This document shows positions 11,601 to 26,600 of a stretch of DNA of 64,000 bases, one piece after another; the first letter of the stretch is position 1; each line of letters begins with the position of its first letter. The notes under the pieces were generated by a model that was not told the DNA's origin, did not search any database, and saw nothing but the letters and a program-made list of their open reading frames with translations. Where the stretch lies: positions 9,509,915 through 9,573,914 of the forward strand of contig CM067315.1 in NCBI GenBank assembly GCA_034231615.1, read 5' to 3'. A program made the position numbers and the translations under genes. The stretch is from Meghimatium bilineatum (Eukaryota > Mollusca > Gastropoda > Stylommatophora > Philomycidae).

Positions 11601-14600
11601 ACAAATAGTAGTATACGACACTACCATTACCCCAACAGGTACCAGAAATAGTAGCACCAGCATGTAAACCTCAAACATAATAGCATACGCAGGATTGGAC
11701 CACTCTGTGATACACCAGTAGGCTTTGTGTAGCTCTCCAACTTGTTTGTGTTTCTGTGGACAAAATAAACATCTCATCAATTCTTAAGTCCAGACAAATT
11801 CCATTATAACAACATCTTGCTCCAGACTGACGAACTATTTATGTAATTCAGTCAAATCTTATTATAACAACTGTCTGGACTGACTAAATATTTATGTAAT
11901 GCAATTAAATCCCGTTATAACAACATCTTGCTCCAGACTGACGAAATATTTATGTCATACAGTCAAATTCCATTATAACAACATGGTCTATATTGACTAA
12001 ATAATTATGTAATGCAGTTAAATACCATTAGACCATCTTGGCCCAGATCGACGAAATATTTATGTAATACAGTCACTTGGTCCAGACTGACGAACTATTT
12101 ATGTAATTCAGTCACTTGGTCCAGACTGACGAAATATTTATGTAATACAGTCACTTGGTCCAGACTGACGAAATATTTATGTAATACAATCACTTGGTCC
12201 AGACTGACGAAATATTTATGTAATACAGTCACTTGGTCCAGACTGACGAAATATTTATGTAATACAGTAACTTGGTCCAGACTGACGAAATATTTATGTA
12301 ATACAGTCACTTGGTCCAGACCGACGAAATATTTATGTAATACAGTCACTTGGTCCAGACTGACGAAATATTTATGTAATACAGTCACTTGGTCCAGACT
12401 GACGAAATATTTATGTAATACAGTTACTTGGTCCAGACTGACGAAATATGTATGTAATACAGTCACTTGGTCCAGACTGACGAACTATTTATGTAATTCA
12501 GTCACTTGGTCCAGACTGACGAAATATTTATGTAATACAGTCACTTGGTCCAGACTGACGAAATATTTATGTAATACAATCACTTGGTCCAGACTGACGA
12601 AATATTTATGTAATACAGTCACTTGGTCCAGACTGACGAAATATTTATGTAATACAGTCACTTGGTCCAGACTGACGAAATATTTATGTAATACAGTCAC
12701 TTGGTCCAGACCGACGAAATATTTATGTAATACAGTCACTTGGTCCAGACTGACGAAATATTTATGTAATACAGTCACTTGGTCCAGACTGACGAAATAT
12801 TTATGTAATACAGTTACTTGGTCCAGACTGACGAAATATGTATGTAATACAGTCACTTGGTCCAGACTGACGAAATATTTATGTAATACAGTCACTTGGT
12901 CCAGACTGACGAAATATTTATGTAATACAGTCACTTGGTCCAGACTGACGAAATATTTATGTAATACAGTCACTTGGTCCAGACTGACGAAATATTTATG
13001 TAATACAGTTACTTGGTCCAGAATGACGAAATATTTATGTAATACAGTAACTTGGTCCAGACTGACGAAATATTTATGTAATACAGTCACTTGGTCCAGA
13101 CTGACGAAATATTTATGTAATACAGTCACTTGGTCCAGACTGACGAAATATTTATGTAATACAGTCACTTGGTCCAGACCGACGAAATATTTATGTAATA
13201 CAGTCACTTGGTCCAGACTGACGAAATATTTATGTAATACAGTCACTTGGTCCAGACTGACGAAATATTTATGTAATACAGTTACTTGGTCCAGACTGAC
13301 GAAATATTTATGTAATACAGTCACTTGGTCCAGACTGACGAAATATTTATGTAATACAGTCACTTGGTCCAGACTGACGAAATATTTATGTAATACAGTC
13401 ACTTGGTCCAGACTGACGAAATATTTATGTAATACAGTCACTTGGTCCAGACTGACGAAATATTTATGTAATACAGTCACTTGGTCCAGACTGACGAAAT
13501 ATTTATGTAATACAGTCACTTGGTCCAGACTGACGAAATATTTATGTAATACAGTCACTTGGTCCAGACTGACGAAATATTTATGTAATACAGTCACTTG
13601 GTCCAGACTGACGAAATATTTATGTAATACAATCACTTGGTCCAGACCGACGAAATATTTATGTAATACAATCACTTGGTCCAGACTGACGAAATATTTA
13701 TGTAATACAGTCACGTGGTACAGACTGACGAACAATTTAAATGATACAGAGAATTACTGTTATTAATTAAATTACTAACACATTGGTTCAGACCGACGAA
13801 ATATGTATGTAATAACAGAAATTCGCTATATAAATAATAAGGAATAAAAATAATTGGGATTTTGATAAGTGTTGTTATATAAGGAAATTTATTATAAACC
13901 TATGCGCTATAGCGAGATTCTACTGTTCTTACATAAGTATGAAAGAATCATTCAAACTTCTATGATGTCGCATAAGAGGTACAGCCGGATCGGGGGAAAG
14001 AGAAATCCTTGATTGACTACGGTTAAGTTATAACCAGAACAGTGGATAGAGAAATCCTTGATTGACTACGGTTAAGTTATAACCAGAACAGTGGATAGAG
14101 AAATCCTTGATTGACTACGGTTAAGTTATAACCAGAACAGTGGATAGAGAAATCCTTGATTGACTACGGTTAAGTTATAACCAGAACAGTGGATAGAGAA
14201 ATCCTTGATTGACTACGGTTAAGTTATAACCAGAACAGTGGATAGAGAAATCCTTGATTGACTACGGTTAAGTTATAACCAGAACAGTGGATAGAGAAAT
14301 CCTTGATTGACTACGGTTAAGTTATAACCAGAACAGTGGATAGAGAAATCCTTGATTGACTACGGTTAAGTTATAACCAGAACAGTGGATAGAGAAATCC
14401 TTGATTGACTACGGTTAAGTTATAACCAGAACAGTGGATAGAGAAATCCTTGATTGACTACGGTTAAGTTATAACCAGAACAGTGGATAGAGAAATCCTT
14501 GATCGGCTAAGAGCATATTTTATAAACGTTTGTGGCGCAGTGGTTAAAGCAGCTGCATTGTCGCAAGTATGCTACTGGACATTAACGTTTTGTTAATAAG

Positions 14601-17600
14601 TTCATATTTTCTAAGGATTCTGAATATTGTTCTTGGCACTACATAGTTACGTCATAAGAAGGGTGATCTTGGCAGTTGCATGATGCGTTGTCGAGAGGAA
14701 TTAATATCAAAGTAAAAATTTCTTTATTCAAGTCTGGAATGTATCTAGAAATACCGTGGTAGGCCAATATTTTTCGATGGCATTTATTGTCTTCCCAGCC
14801 TTTATTGTTTTCCCAAACGATCTGGCCTCCATTTCTGTAGGCTATATGAACATAGGCTTAAGAGTCGTTTGTGATATTAGAAACATTTCCAGTGTAGCCG
14901 GAATTTGAACTTTTGAATAATTCTATTAGTCATTTAAATTTAAAAAAAAAACAACAACAAAAAACAACAATAACATCAACCTAAAAACCACGATAATCAC
15001 AGCAAAATTACAGAGGAATCGGGGGCTAAATACAAAAATTAACGGAGAAATACTACAACAAATAGAATATTATCAATATCTCGGACACATAATAATCAAC
15101 ATATGATGGTAAATGGAAAACATAAATACATAGAAGAATAAATATGGCTAAAAATACTTTCAATGACAAAAAGAAAATATTGACATTTACACAGATTACA
15201 TACCAGATGAAAATGAGAATTATAAAATGCTACATCTATTCTATATTGATGTACGGCTCAGAAACATGGACAATAAACAAACAACTAGAAAACAGAATTG
15301 ATGCCTTTGATGTGTGGGTATATAGAAGAACTGGGAGAACATCATGGAAAGAGAAGAAAACAAACAAAGAGGTTCTAACAGCACTTAATATGAAGAAAGA
15401 ATTATTAAAGGAAATAGAGAACAAAGAAATAAAATATTTTGGACACATTAAAAGACATGACACCTTGTTGAAGACCTTACTTGAGGGTAAAGTCAAAGGG
15501 AAGCGAGCAAGAGGTAGGCAGAGATACAAGTATGAGAGTAAAATCACAAGATGGACAGATTATAGCCTAGCAGAGTGTACCACCAAGACAAAAGACAGTG
15601 GATGTTGGAGGTCTGTTGCAGTCAACCTTCATTGTGGATAGGGCACTTAATGATGATTATTAGTAAGTCAGTGCACTAACCACGTAACTACCTCGGCTTC
15701 TAGTACATACGGGGAACATGAATTCACCGAAGTCTCCCCTCTACGTATTTTGAGATATTTAACTCAGTCATTAGAAATAATAATGCCCGTGTGTTGTCGG
15801 GGCCGGAGGTGAGAGAAAATAAACCAACACTGTTTTCTTTCCATGCATGTCGTAAAGGCGACAAAGGAGGTTATGGCGTGGAATTGGCTGACCCATCCCA
15901 TAAATGGTCAGGAACCCAAAGCCATGTTGAATTCGGCTGTGCCAGGCAGAATGGAGCAAATATCGTAGCAATGCTGTAAACTGTAAACTATGACACAACG
16001 CATTCAGTTCGAATGGTCATACGAATAAATTGTCATAAGAAATAATGGTCATACGAAGGAATTGTCATACAAACGAATTGTCATAAGAAAGAATGGCCAT
16101 AAGCAGGAATGGTCATACGAAGGAATTGTCATACGAAGGAATGGTCATAAGAAAGAATGGTCAAATATGGTTAAAAACGGAATAATGTAAACGTGTTACC
16201 AATATTTAGAAACAAAATATATTAACAAAGGGACACAGAGAAAGACGACGTTTCTACTGGAAAACCTTCATCAGGAGAAAAGACATGATACAAAACTTTA
16301 CATATAAACATACAAATGGTCTATAGATGATAGAAGGAAGATATTCTTCAAGATTACGATTTGTTTCATTCTTAAACCATATTTTATCATTTACATATAC
16401 ACTCAATCCGTTCTTTTGCTCTTTTTTTTTTCTTTTTCACATATTATCTTGTTGAATGTTTCTTCTCTTTCTCTGCTATCTTTTGTTTCATTTCCAATGA
16501 CATGTTTCACGTCATGCTATACTCTCATCCCTCCTATTATCGTCATGCCACGTATATGTTTCAATATTAAGTTTGGTGTTTTGTCTCTTATTGTACGTCC
16601 CTTATGAAGACTTTTAGTCAAAACGTCGTCTGTCCCTCCTACTTGTTGCTGGTGTATGATGCTACAAATATTGGTTACTCTTATACTTTCTGCTTATCTC
16701 AATACATTTCGTAAACGTTCAGTAACGATAAAAGAACGCCATCAAACGGTATAGAAAGTCTCTTCATTGAAATCGATATTCATTTTGCTTTGAGTCTGTT
16801 CATAAATTACAGCAACAATAATTCGGCAATTTTTGACCCGTCCCACTTGCTAAAAACTGTCAAGAATTTAGGGACACCCTACCGATCTTACAATTTTTGA
16901 CCTCACCCTATCGCCTGTGTGTTTGCCGGGCCCGAAAGGGGAACAAAGAATGGCAACACTGTTTACCTTCCACGCATGTCGTAAAAGGCGACTAGGGAGG
17001 TTGTGGGATGGAGTTGGCTGTCCCATCCCATATAGGGCCAGTGACCCAAAGCCATGCTGAAGTCGGATGTGTCAGACCGGAAAGAGCAGATATCGCAGCA
17101 ATGCTGTAAACCATGACACAACGCATTCCGTTCTCCGGACTACATCCTGATAATCTGTAGGAATTTGAGAACGAACGCAGAAGAAGAAGAAGACCTCATC
17201 ATATTAAAAATGTGTTATTTTGCAGAAATGATACAGAAAAAAACGACATGATTTGTTTCAATTTAAAAAAATAAAAATATTTAAAATTCAAAAAAATTAC
17301 TAGGCCTATTAAAACACTATTGTTGACGTCAACTTTTCTCAAACTCTCCATTCTCCTTGCCAGTCCCTGTCAAACTTGTTCAGACCGCCCTAATTATTGA
17401 CCGAATTTATGGACATGCACTGTCCCTGAACAAAACAGATACACTTCAATTTAGTTAACAAAAAAAAGACAACGATGTTAAGATAATAGCACAACAATCA
17501 GTAAACAGGATGGATGTCATATAGATCTGATCAATAAAGATCTAATCAAGATCAAGATCACAAGGAAACAGTTCCCTATCATTTAACGCGACCTGACATC

Positions 17601-20600
17601 AAAATTATTCATAGAAAATTGTCATAATGATTGGAAATGACAAGTAAGCTTAAAAACAAAACTTAAAATATAAATTGCTTTATTTTGCATGATTTTCTGT
17701 GAGAATTGGAGGGAGAGTTTTATAGAATGGAGATAAAAGACGCTTTGTTATTTTATTTGCTACGACGTGTGCTGGGTTGGTTTCTAAGTTTACCCACAAA
17801 ATAATAATATAAGGTCTTTGCTATGATTTCAGCTGCAGCCATTGATTTAGACTAGCATATGACATGTTTGGATCCGTGACGAAGTGGTGTACAGCGTGTC
17901 TCGAACTGTCATGTTACTAGGTTCAAAAACCGCCGCAGGCAACTAAACATCTGGACCGCCAGAAAGCAATAGCAATATACTGGACGTATTTACATTACAT
18001 AGAAAGTCACTACAAAAAAAAAATGGCAGGCTTGATTGCTATGTCCTGAATATTATATGATACCAGTCTCACTATCCTAACTAATCTCTCACTATCCTAA
18101 CCAATCTCTCACTATCCTAACTAATCTCTCACTATCCTAACCAATCTCTCTCACTATCCTAACCAATCTCTCGCACTATCCTAACCAATCTCTCACTATC
18201 CTAACCAATCTCTCACTATCCTAACCAATCTCTCACTATCCTAACCAATCTCTCACTATCCTAACCAATCTCTCACTATCCTAACCAATCTCTCACTATC
18301 CTAACCAATCTCTCTCACTATCCTAACCAATCTCTCACTATCCTAACCAATCTCTCTCACTATCCTAACCAATCTCTCTCACTATCCTAACCAATCTCTC
18401 TCACTATCCTAACCAATCTCTCACTATCCTAACCAATCTCTCTCACTATCCTAACTAATCTCTCACTATCCTAACCAATCTCTCTCACTATCCTAACCAA
18501 TCTCTCACTATCCTAACCAATCTCTCTCACTATCCTAACCAATCTCTCTCACTATCCTAACCAATCTCTCTCACTATCCTAACCAATCTCTCACTATCCT
18601 AACCAATCTCTCTCACTATCCTAACCAATCTCTCACTATCCTAACCAATCTCTCTCACTATCCTAACCAATCTCTCTCACTATCCTAACCAATCTCTCTC
18701 ATTATCCTAACCAATCTCTCACTATCCTAACCAATCTCTCTCCCTATCCTAACCAATCTCTCACTATCCTAACCAATCTCTCTCACTATCCTAACTAATC
18801 TCTCACTATCCTAACCAATCTCTCACTATCCTAACTAATCTCTCACTATCCTAACCAATCTCTCTCACTATCCTAACTAATCTCTCACTATCCTAACCAA
18901 TCTCTCTCACTATCCTAACCAATCTCTCACTATCCTAACCAATCTCTCTCACTATCCTAACCAATCTCTCTAACTATCCTAACCAATCTCTCACTATCCT
19001 AACCAATCTCTCTAACTATCCTAACCAATCTCTCACTATCCCAACCAATCTCTCTAACTATCCTAACCAATCTCTCACTATCCTAACCAATCTCTCTAAC
19101 TATCCTAACCAATCTCTCACTATCCCAACCAATCTCTCTAACTATCCTAACCAATCTCTCTAACTATCCTAACCAATCTCTCACTATCCCAACCAATCTC
19201 TCTAACTATCCTAACCAATCTCTCATTATCCTAACCAATCTCTCTCACTATCCTAACCAATCTCTCTCACTATCCTAACCAATCTCTCTAACTATCCTAA
19301 CCAATCTCTCTCACTATCCTAACCAATCTCTCTCACTATCCTAACCAATCTCTCTCACTATCCTAACCAATCTCTCTCACTATCCTAACCAATCTCTCTC
19401 ACTATCCTAACCAAACTCTCTCACTATCCTAACCAATCTCTCACTATCCTAACCAATCTCTCTCACTATCCTAACCAATCTCTCTCACTATCCTAACCAA
19501 TCTCTCTCACTATCCTAACCAATCTCTCTCACTATCCTAACCAATCTCTCTCACTATCCTAACCAATCTCTCTCACTATCCTAACCAAACTCTCTCACTA
19601 TCCTAACCAATCTCTCACTATCCTAACCAATCTCTCTCACTATCCTAACCAATCTCTCTCACTATCCTAACCAATCTCTCACTATCCTAACCAATCTCTC
19701 TCACTATCCTAACCAATCTCTCTCACTATCCTAACCGATCTCTCACACTATCCTAACCAATCTCTCTCACTATCCTAACCAAACTCACTCTCTAACCATT
19801 CGACTAATCACATCTTTATATGTTGGCACCAGCAGGACGACACTTGATTAACGAGCTCTTCATTTATGTAAGGGTTTCCACAGTTCTGTCGTAATATGTT
19901 CATAAGTTATGGAGACAAAATGGATGATTTATTGTCATGCCAGCACAGTGAATATAAATGGCTGTCATATTGGCTTTCCAGAGATTTATAGTTGTAACCT
20001 TTTTATGGCCGGCAATCCTTTTCAAGTAAAAAGCCGATCATCTCTTTATCAGGGTGTATGACCATGTCAAAGTTGAGATAAGCATGACACATAGTGTAAC
20101 TAGATAACTCATGAAAACCAGATTATCGCACGATATTCAGTGAAGTATATCTAGTACATTAGATATTGTACTCGGTGAAGTGTACTTAGTACATTAGACA
20201 TCGTACATTAGACATATACTTAGAACATAATGCACTTTACACGGGGACGTATAATTAGAACTTTACATACGGTATTCACTAAAGTTTGGGACACCACATA
20301 CAATATTCCGTGAAGTTTGCAGCACTACGTAAAATACACAGTGAAGTGTACTTTGACCATCACACACCATGCCCAGTGAAGTGTACTTAGACTTCACAGA
20401 TGCACAGTGAAGTGTACTATCACATACCACTCTCAGGAAATGAAGCAGTCTATCTTTCTATCTATCTATACGATGTGTGCCTTGTTTGCCTTGCGGCGTC
20501 AGGGGTAGAAGAGTTATCTGGAGATGGTCTTCTTGTGCGCTGTTTGTAAGCTTGTTCCTGTGGCTTCTTTGATTTCAATGAACCAGTGTATGCCGTATAG

Positions 20601-23600
20601 GAAGCAGTCTGCAGGGTTAGTAGTTGGACGTCTAAGTCGGCCATTGAGGATGAAAAGAGAGAAAAGATTGGGTTACCGAAACGTTCCTAGAAAAGAACCG
20701 AGGAAGAAATAAACCGACCAGCAGACTGCTCTTGTGAGAAAGAAGCAACTGGAAACAGGTGCGAAGGAGCTGCCCACATCTAACGCTATGCAAGTTTCCA
20801 ATCTACTTATCTTTGAGTCTGCTAATTAAACAATCTATGCAGAGATAAAGGAACGAATCGGTCTCCTATAGCGCCGGGGCAGCTGATGACCAGAACTACG
20901 AAACGCAATGGCGGCTCAAACTGATCACCGGCAGAGAAGCAGGAATAGGTGCTTAAAAAAATGTCATCACTTTTTCAATAGGAACTAGACATGCTGGTCA
21001 AATATACCTGAACTATTATACTTGTTGGTTACTCAGAAGGAACTAGACATGCTAGTCAAATATACTAGAACTGTTAGACTTGTTGGTTACTCAGAAGGAA
21101 CTAGACATGCTAGTCAAATATACTAGAACTATTACACTTGTTGGTTACTCAGAAGGAACTAGACATGCTAGTCAAATATACTAGAATTATTAAACTTGTT
21201 GGTTACTTAGAAGGAACTAGACATTTTGTTGGTTACTCAGAAGGAACTCTGCATTTTGTTGGTTATTCAGAGGTCGTTCCGGCGGCAGTTAAATGGTATG
21301 ATGAATGTTTGATATAAATTGCTAGCACACGACATTCGTGTAATAAGGAAGAAGGAGGGGCCTTGTCTGATGACAGGTTAAAGTATTGATTAATGAATTA
21401 CCATTGGTCAAGGGCTTTTTAAAAGCACGAAATAACTACTCCCTCGGGGTATCGAGAAAAGACAGTGCCCACTAGACGGTATGAGAGGCCAGTTGGTCCA
21501 AGACAGAGTTACTTGCAGTTAGCCCGGCCCGAGGGTCAAGACTAGTTAACAGTTTGTTGTAGAATTTAGACGTCTCAGGAAGAGACGAAGTACAGCCATA
21601 TGATTTTTGTTATCAGAAGGCTTGAGAGTTGTCGAGAATTTAGCAGCAACGAAGTATCTGGTTGAAAGAACAGATTTACGAACTATCACGACAGTTCTAG
21701 TCGGAGTGACTCAGTGTCCCGAACTATATAGAATCGAACTCTCTCTGTTAAAATAATAACATATATTTGATATTTGACAGTTATTTATTTGCTGCTCCTT
21801 TTAAAATTAAAATTCAACTCTGTATTAAAAAAAAACAACAGGGCATCTCATTTCCATATTTCCGTTGGATGTTGTGATAATTTTTCCATTTGTCGTCTTT
21901 TGATGTTGTGTTTGTGTCTTGATAAAGACCTTTTGGTTGAAACGTTGAATATGAATTGTGTATTGTAATTTGTATGATTTCTTGTGTGCGCATCATTACC
22001 TACTTCTTGTGTGCGCATCATTACCTACTAGTTTTAGCTATAGTCTGTCGTGTCTCATTGAAGCGATATATAAACCTGTGTTTTACGTAAGTCTAATTGT
22101 TAAAATAGAACTCTTGTACGATGTACAGTGCGGAGATAGTTTGGACGAAGAGTTAGAGCCTCGGATATTTCAAGCTGATTAAGTAAAAAAAAAGTAAAGT
22201 AACCCATATCATTTATTAATGCGTAGGGGTGTGAGATGTTAGCGATCTCACATTTCAGAAGCTCTGCAAATGAGGGCGGTAGCCATCTCCTCTCCCTCGC
22301 AATCTTTACTTCCCAATCTTTACATTTAAGGCTGGGTCGATATGGGAGCCGTTGCGATCTAAAAAAACATTTCCGCCACAACTGCGGAATGAATCCAGGA
22401 CCAATCATATGCGAAGCCAGTGTGCTAACCACTGCGCTACGCGACTCCCAGTAATCAAGCTGATTACCGAATCCGGAATATGACCCGAAAAGCTTGGACA
22501 GACCGACGAATAATAAATTTATATAATTATAAAAAGATATAATTAATTTAGGGACATCGTTTACGTAGCGTAGATCGCCAGGTAGAACACATGCACATAT
22601 TCATGATGTGCTGATGATTGTTTACATGCTCTGTGTTGCTAACTATTATAATAAATATTGTCATTGAGAAGTTTATGTAAACAAAAACTCTTGCGTGAGT
22701 AGTCGTTTAAGTCAGTCAGAGTGTCCAAGATGGCGACCCTGCTTGTCGCGATATTTTTTTCTCACTGTTTATGTGATTCGAATTTCGTGGATTGTGCTAG
22801 TTGTGTTGTTAAATTGTGTTCTCAAATGATCAATGGATATGTTTCCGCACTTTAATGTTGCTATTTGCAAAATTCGAGCTTCACACAAGGCAGGAATTCG
22901 AAAAGCTGGTGGACAAAAAAAGCGCTTCAAAGACTCGCTCAAGTCATCACTGAAATATCTTAAAATTGACATATGTGCTTGGGAGAGCCTCGTTCAGGAT
23001 AGAACAGCATAGCGTTACAGCCTTAGAATGGGAGCACTAGCGGCGGAGATACTGTTCGCTCAGTACAAATCATAGGAACATTTGAAAAAGTATATAAATT
23101 TGAAAAGAAACAGAGTATGACAAGTTCGTCTGTGTCTAGATTTGAACTTAGTGATTGTCGGGATATGGCGTCACGGCAGCCATTAATTTCATTGGTGTTA
23201 CACGGAACTCCGTGACAACAGTGTACTATTTATAGCACAACGGTGACTTAAATTAGGATTCAACCGAAGCGTTCAATAGTTATGTATCGTAGTTCTGTAG
23301 TGAGATGAACCATACTTTCGCATTGAATTTTCAGCTGAATTTATTCCAGGACCGTCAATCTATAATATGCATTCAATAACATGGTCTCTGGGCTGCACAT
23401 TGAGATATGACAACAAACAAGAAGCAGAAATAAACGCAAGATGTAATAAGGTCTGTCAGATCATTGGTCAATTAACACCTTTACTAAGAAACAAAGATAT
23501 TACACTAGAAACAAAGAGAGCGCTTTTCAACACCATTTTCTTACCAACATTGTGTTATCAGTGTCAAACGTGGACATTGGATTCTAGAACAATACATAAG

Positions 23601-26600
23601 ATTAACACCACTGAAATGAAATGTGTGAGACGTATGATTGGAGTTAGCTTGAGAGAAAAATCAGGAATGAAGCACTAAGGAAACAATTAGGGATCAAGCC
23701 AACAATAGAATACATACAGAAACAACAAGTTAAATGGTACGGCCACATAACCAGACAGAAAGAGCAAAGTATTATCCAAAAAACACTTAACAAACGATAC
23801 GAAAACAGGAGATCTATTGGACGCCCTCGTAAAAGGTGGATAGATAGTGTATTAGAGACACTCGGAAATATAACAGCAGAGGAGGCAAATAGAAGGGCAA
23901 AAGACCGTACACTCACTCTCCCCTCAACACCGAAAGGTACATGAGGACAGAAAGAAGAAGAATAACATGGTCAGAGAGTTTTGTGTTCAGTAAGTTTCAC
24001 TGGATTCTCATGAACTTGTCAGGAGATATTGCAAAAAATGTTGTTTTGGACGAGACATCTTTCTAGACATCCCAAATCATGAGGTGAGTACATTTCAAAA
24101 TAACCACGAGATTTAATTATTAAGTGGATACAGTCGATGGGTTGAATAATGCCCATTCAGTGAATATCTTTTATAAAAGTAAATCCCCAAAAAGATGTGG
24201 TTTTTTTTAAACAGTACGCCTATATGTTTGTTTATAATCACTGTCGTCGTGACCATATCCCGTATTGTATACTTGTGTCTAGAGATCTGTAGCACGCCAC
24301 GCGTGTTGTAAAAACTATACCAACTACGGACACACACGTTCAAAGAATTATACGCAGACAGAAAGCCATGTTGAATGGACATCCAACACATTCTATAGAA
24401 GAGCTATTGTTTGTCGTTTGTAAATCTGGCATGCGCTGATCTTCTGGCCCGTTTGTAATTGGAGCGCCATAAATTTGGTCTGCTTTGAGTTTGCTGTATA
24501 TTAGGTTTGCGATAAATTTGGATTTGGAAGAATATGTTTTGTAATGAATTTGACATATGAACAATGCAATAAGGAATCGTGGACAGAATTTATTTTGAGT
24601 AGGGAGTGGGTGGGGGGAGATATGTGATGAATTCAATTGGATTTTGTGCTGAAACATTTTTTTAAAAATCAATCAATATCAATAAAACCCATAACCCTTC
24701 AGGGTCGTAGGGGTACCACATTGGAAGCTTCAGCACACAGAGTCCTCCAGCGAATTATATCCTCAGCGATGCGGATGAGTGTGGAAATATCTAGTCCTGT
24801 CCATTCCTTGATGTTGTCTGTCCATGTCTTTATTTGTCCTCCTCTGCTTCTTCCACCCTCGACAGTTCCCTGCAGTATTGTTTTTGACAAGGAATCGTGC
24901 CTGCATACATGTCCGAACCATGCTAGTTTTCGTCGTTTCACTATTGAAAGCAATGGCTCCTGGACACCTGCACACATCTCTACTTTATTTCTTACGTACA
25001 CATTGGTCTTATGTTCCCTATAGGAAATTCGTAGAATTCTTCTGTAGCATTTATACTCGAAAGCCTGTAATCTTCTCTCCATGTCCGCAGTGAGTGTCCA
25101 ACTCTCACAACCATACAACACAACGAAAAGCACCATCGACCTATACAGTTTGATTTTCACACCAACACTGATGTTGCTTTTTTAAAATATACGTATTTGA
25201 AGAAAATTTTTCAAGTGAATTTAATCTGTATAAATTTTGAATGCAATAACGTAGATTTTGGTAAACAAATTTCATTCAGAAATGTAAAATAAATTGGTAG
25301 ACATTAGTATATAGGTCTGTAGGAAGAAATTGACATTTGGAGTTGAGGAAAATGTGTCTTTGTAAGAACGTGAACAGATTGTGTTCATGATGAATATTGT
25401 CGAATATCTGCATAAGCAGCAGTAATAGTAATAATAATCGTCCGTGTGTTGCCGGGACCCGAAAGGGGAGCAAAGAATAGCAACACTGTTTACCGTCCAC
25501 GCATGTCGTAAAAGGCGACTAAGGAGGTTATGGGATGGAGTTGGATGTCCCATCACACATAGGGCCAGTGACCCAGAGCCATGCTGAAGCCGGATGTGCC
25601 AGGCCGAAATGCGCAGATATCGCAGTAATGCTGTAAATCATGACACAACGCATTCCGTTCTCCAGACTACATCTTGCTAATCTGCAGGATTTTTAGAACG
25701 AACGCAGAAGAAGAAGTAGAGAAGTAATAATAATAGTAGAAATAGTAATGTGAGTAATATTAGTATTAGTAGTATATTCCCATTATAACAACTTGGTTCG
25801 GATTTAAGAATGTGTATGTAATAGCAGGCATTCGCTATAGACAGTACAAACACTAAAGAATAAATATAATTTGAAATTCTGAAACGTGTTGTTATATAGG
25901 AAAATTGTTATAAAAATGCGCTAAAGACGGATTCCACTGTATTAATAGCAGTGTATCAAATAACACTCTTGACTTGTCGTCTGCGGTGTGGACAAACTTG
26001 TATACTTTGCATCATGTCTATTCCTTGATGCCGTCAATCTATGCCGTTCTCTGTCAAGTAGTGTCTTTCCCAAATTACGTGTACGACGTACGATAGTTTA
26101 TCGGTACACCGGGTAATGTAGGCGAGCGCCAACAACACGGTGTGGACTGCATCGGGCATGGTGAGACACGTAGATAACCATGGCCATATGGTTATAGAAC
26201 AACGGCTCTGTGGTGGCGTGGTGCAGAATGCGTCTGCGACTGCCAAGGTACTGAGTTCAAATCCCGCAACAAGCAATTATGCATGCAGATCGTTCAGAAA
26301 GCAATGTCAAACTACTGAGCGTATTTATATTGCCTAGAAAAATCACGGCAGCTAAAAAATGATGGGCTGATGGCTACGTCCTGAATAGGATATGCTACCA
26401 ATAATAACTTATATAATGTCATATTGTGTCTTCTGTTTCACAATATATGCCCTAGCGTATCTTCATGTATATATATATATATATACACAAAGGTTTTGTA
26501 ATACAATTATTCATAAAAGGGAAACAATTCATTATACGAAATAACACAGTTAAACTAGTTATTTCCCCGTGCACTGCCTTCTGTTGAAGGTAAAGGAATT

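Noticed and set aside
12012-13766. 584-codon plus-strand ORF (and 416-codon minus-strand ORF) of 13-residue repeats
   Set aside because: The 39-bp unit is exactly 13 codons, so frames without a stop in one unit stay open throughout. Both strands are open, units vary silently and non-silently alike, and the DNA derives from a TIR element.
21280-21780. Solo LTR
   Set aside because: GC-richer with a TATA-like stretch near 21727, but I found no second copy, no TG...CA ends with a duplication, and no primer-binding site.
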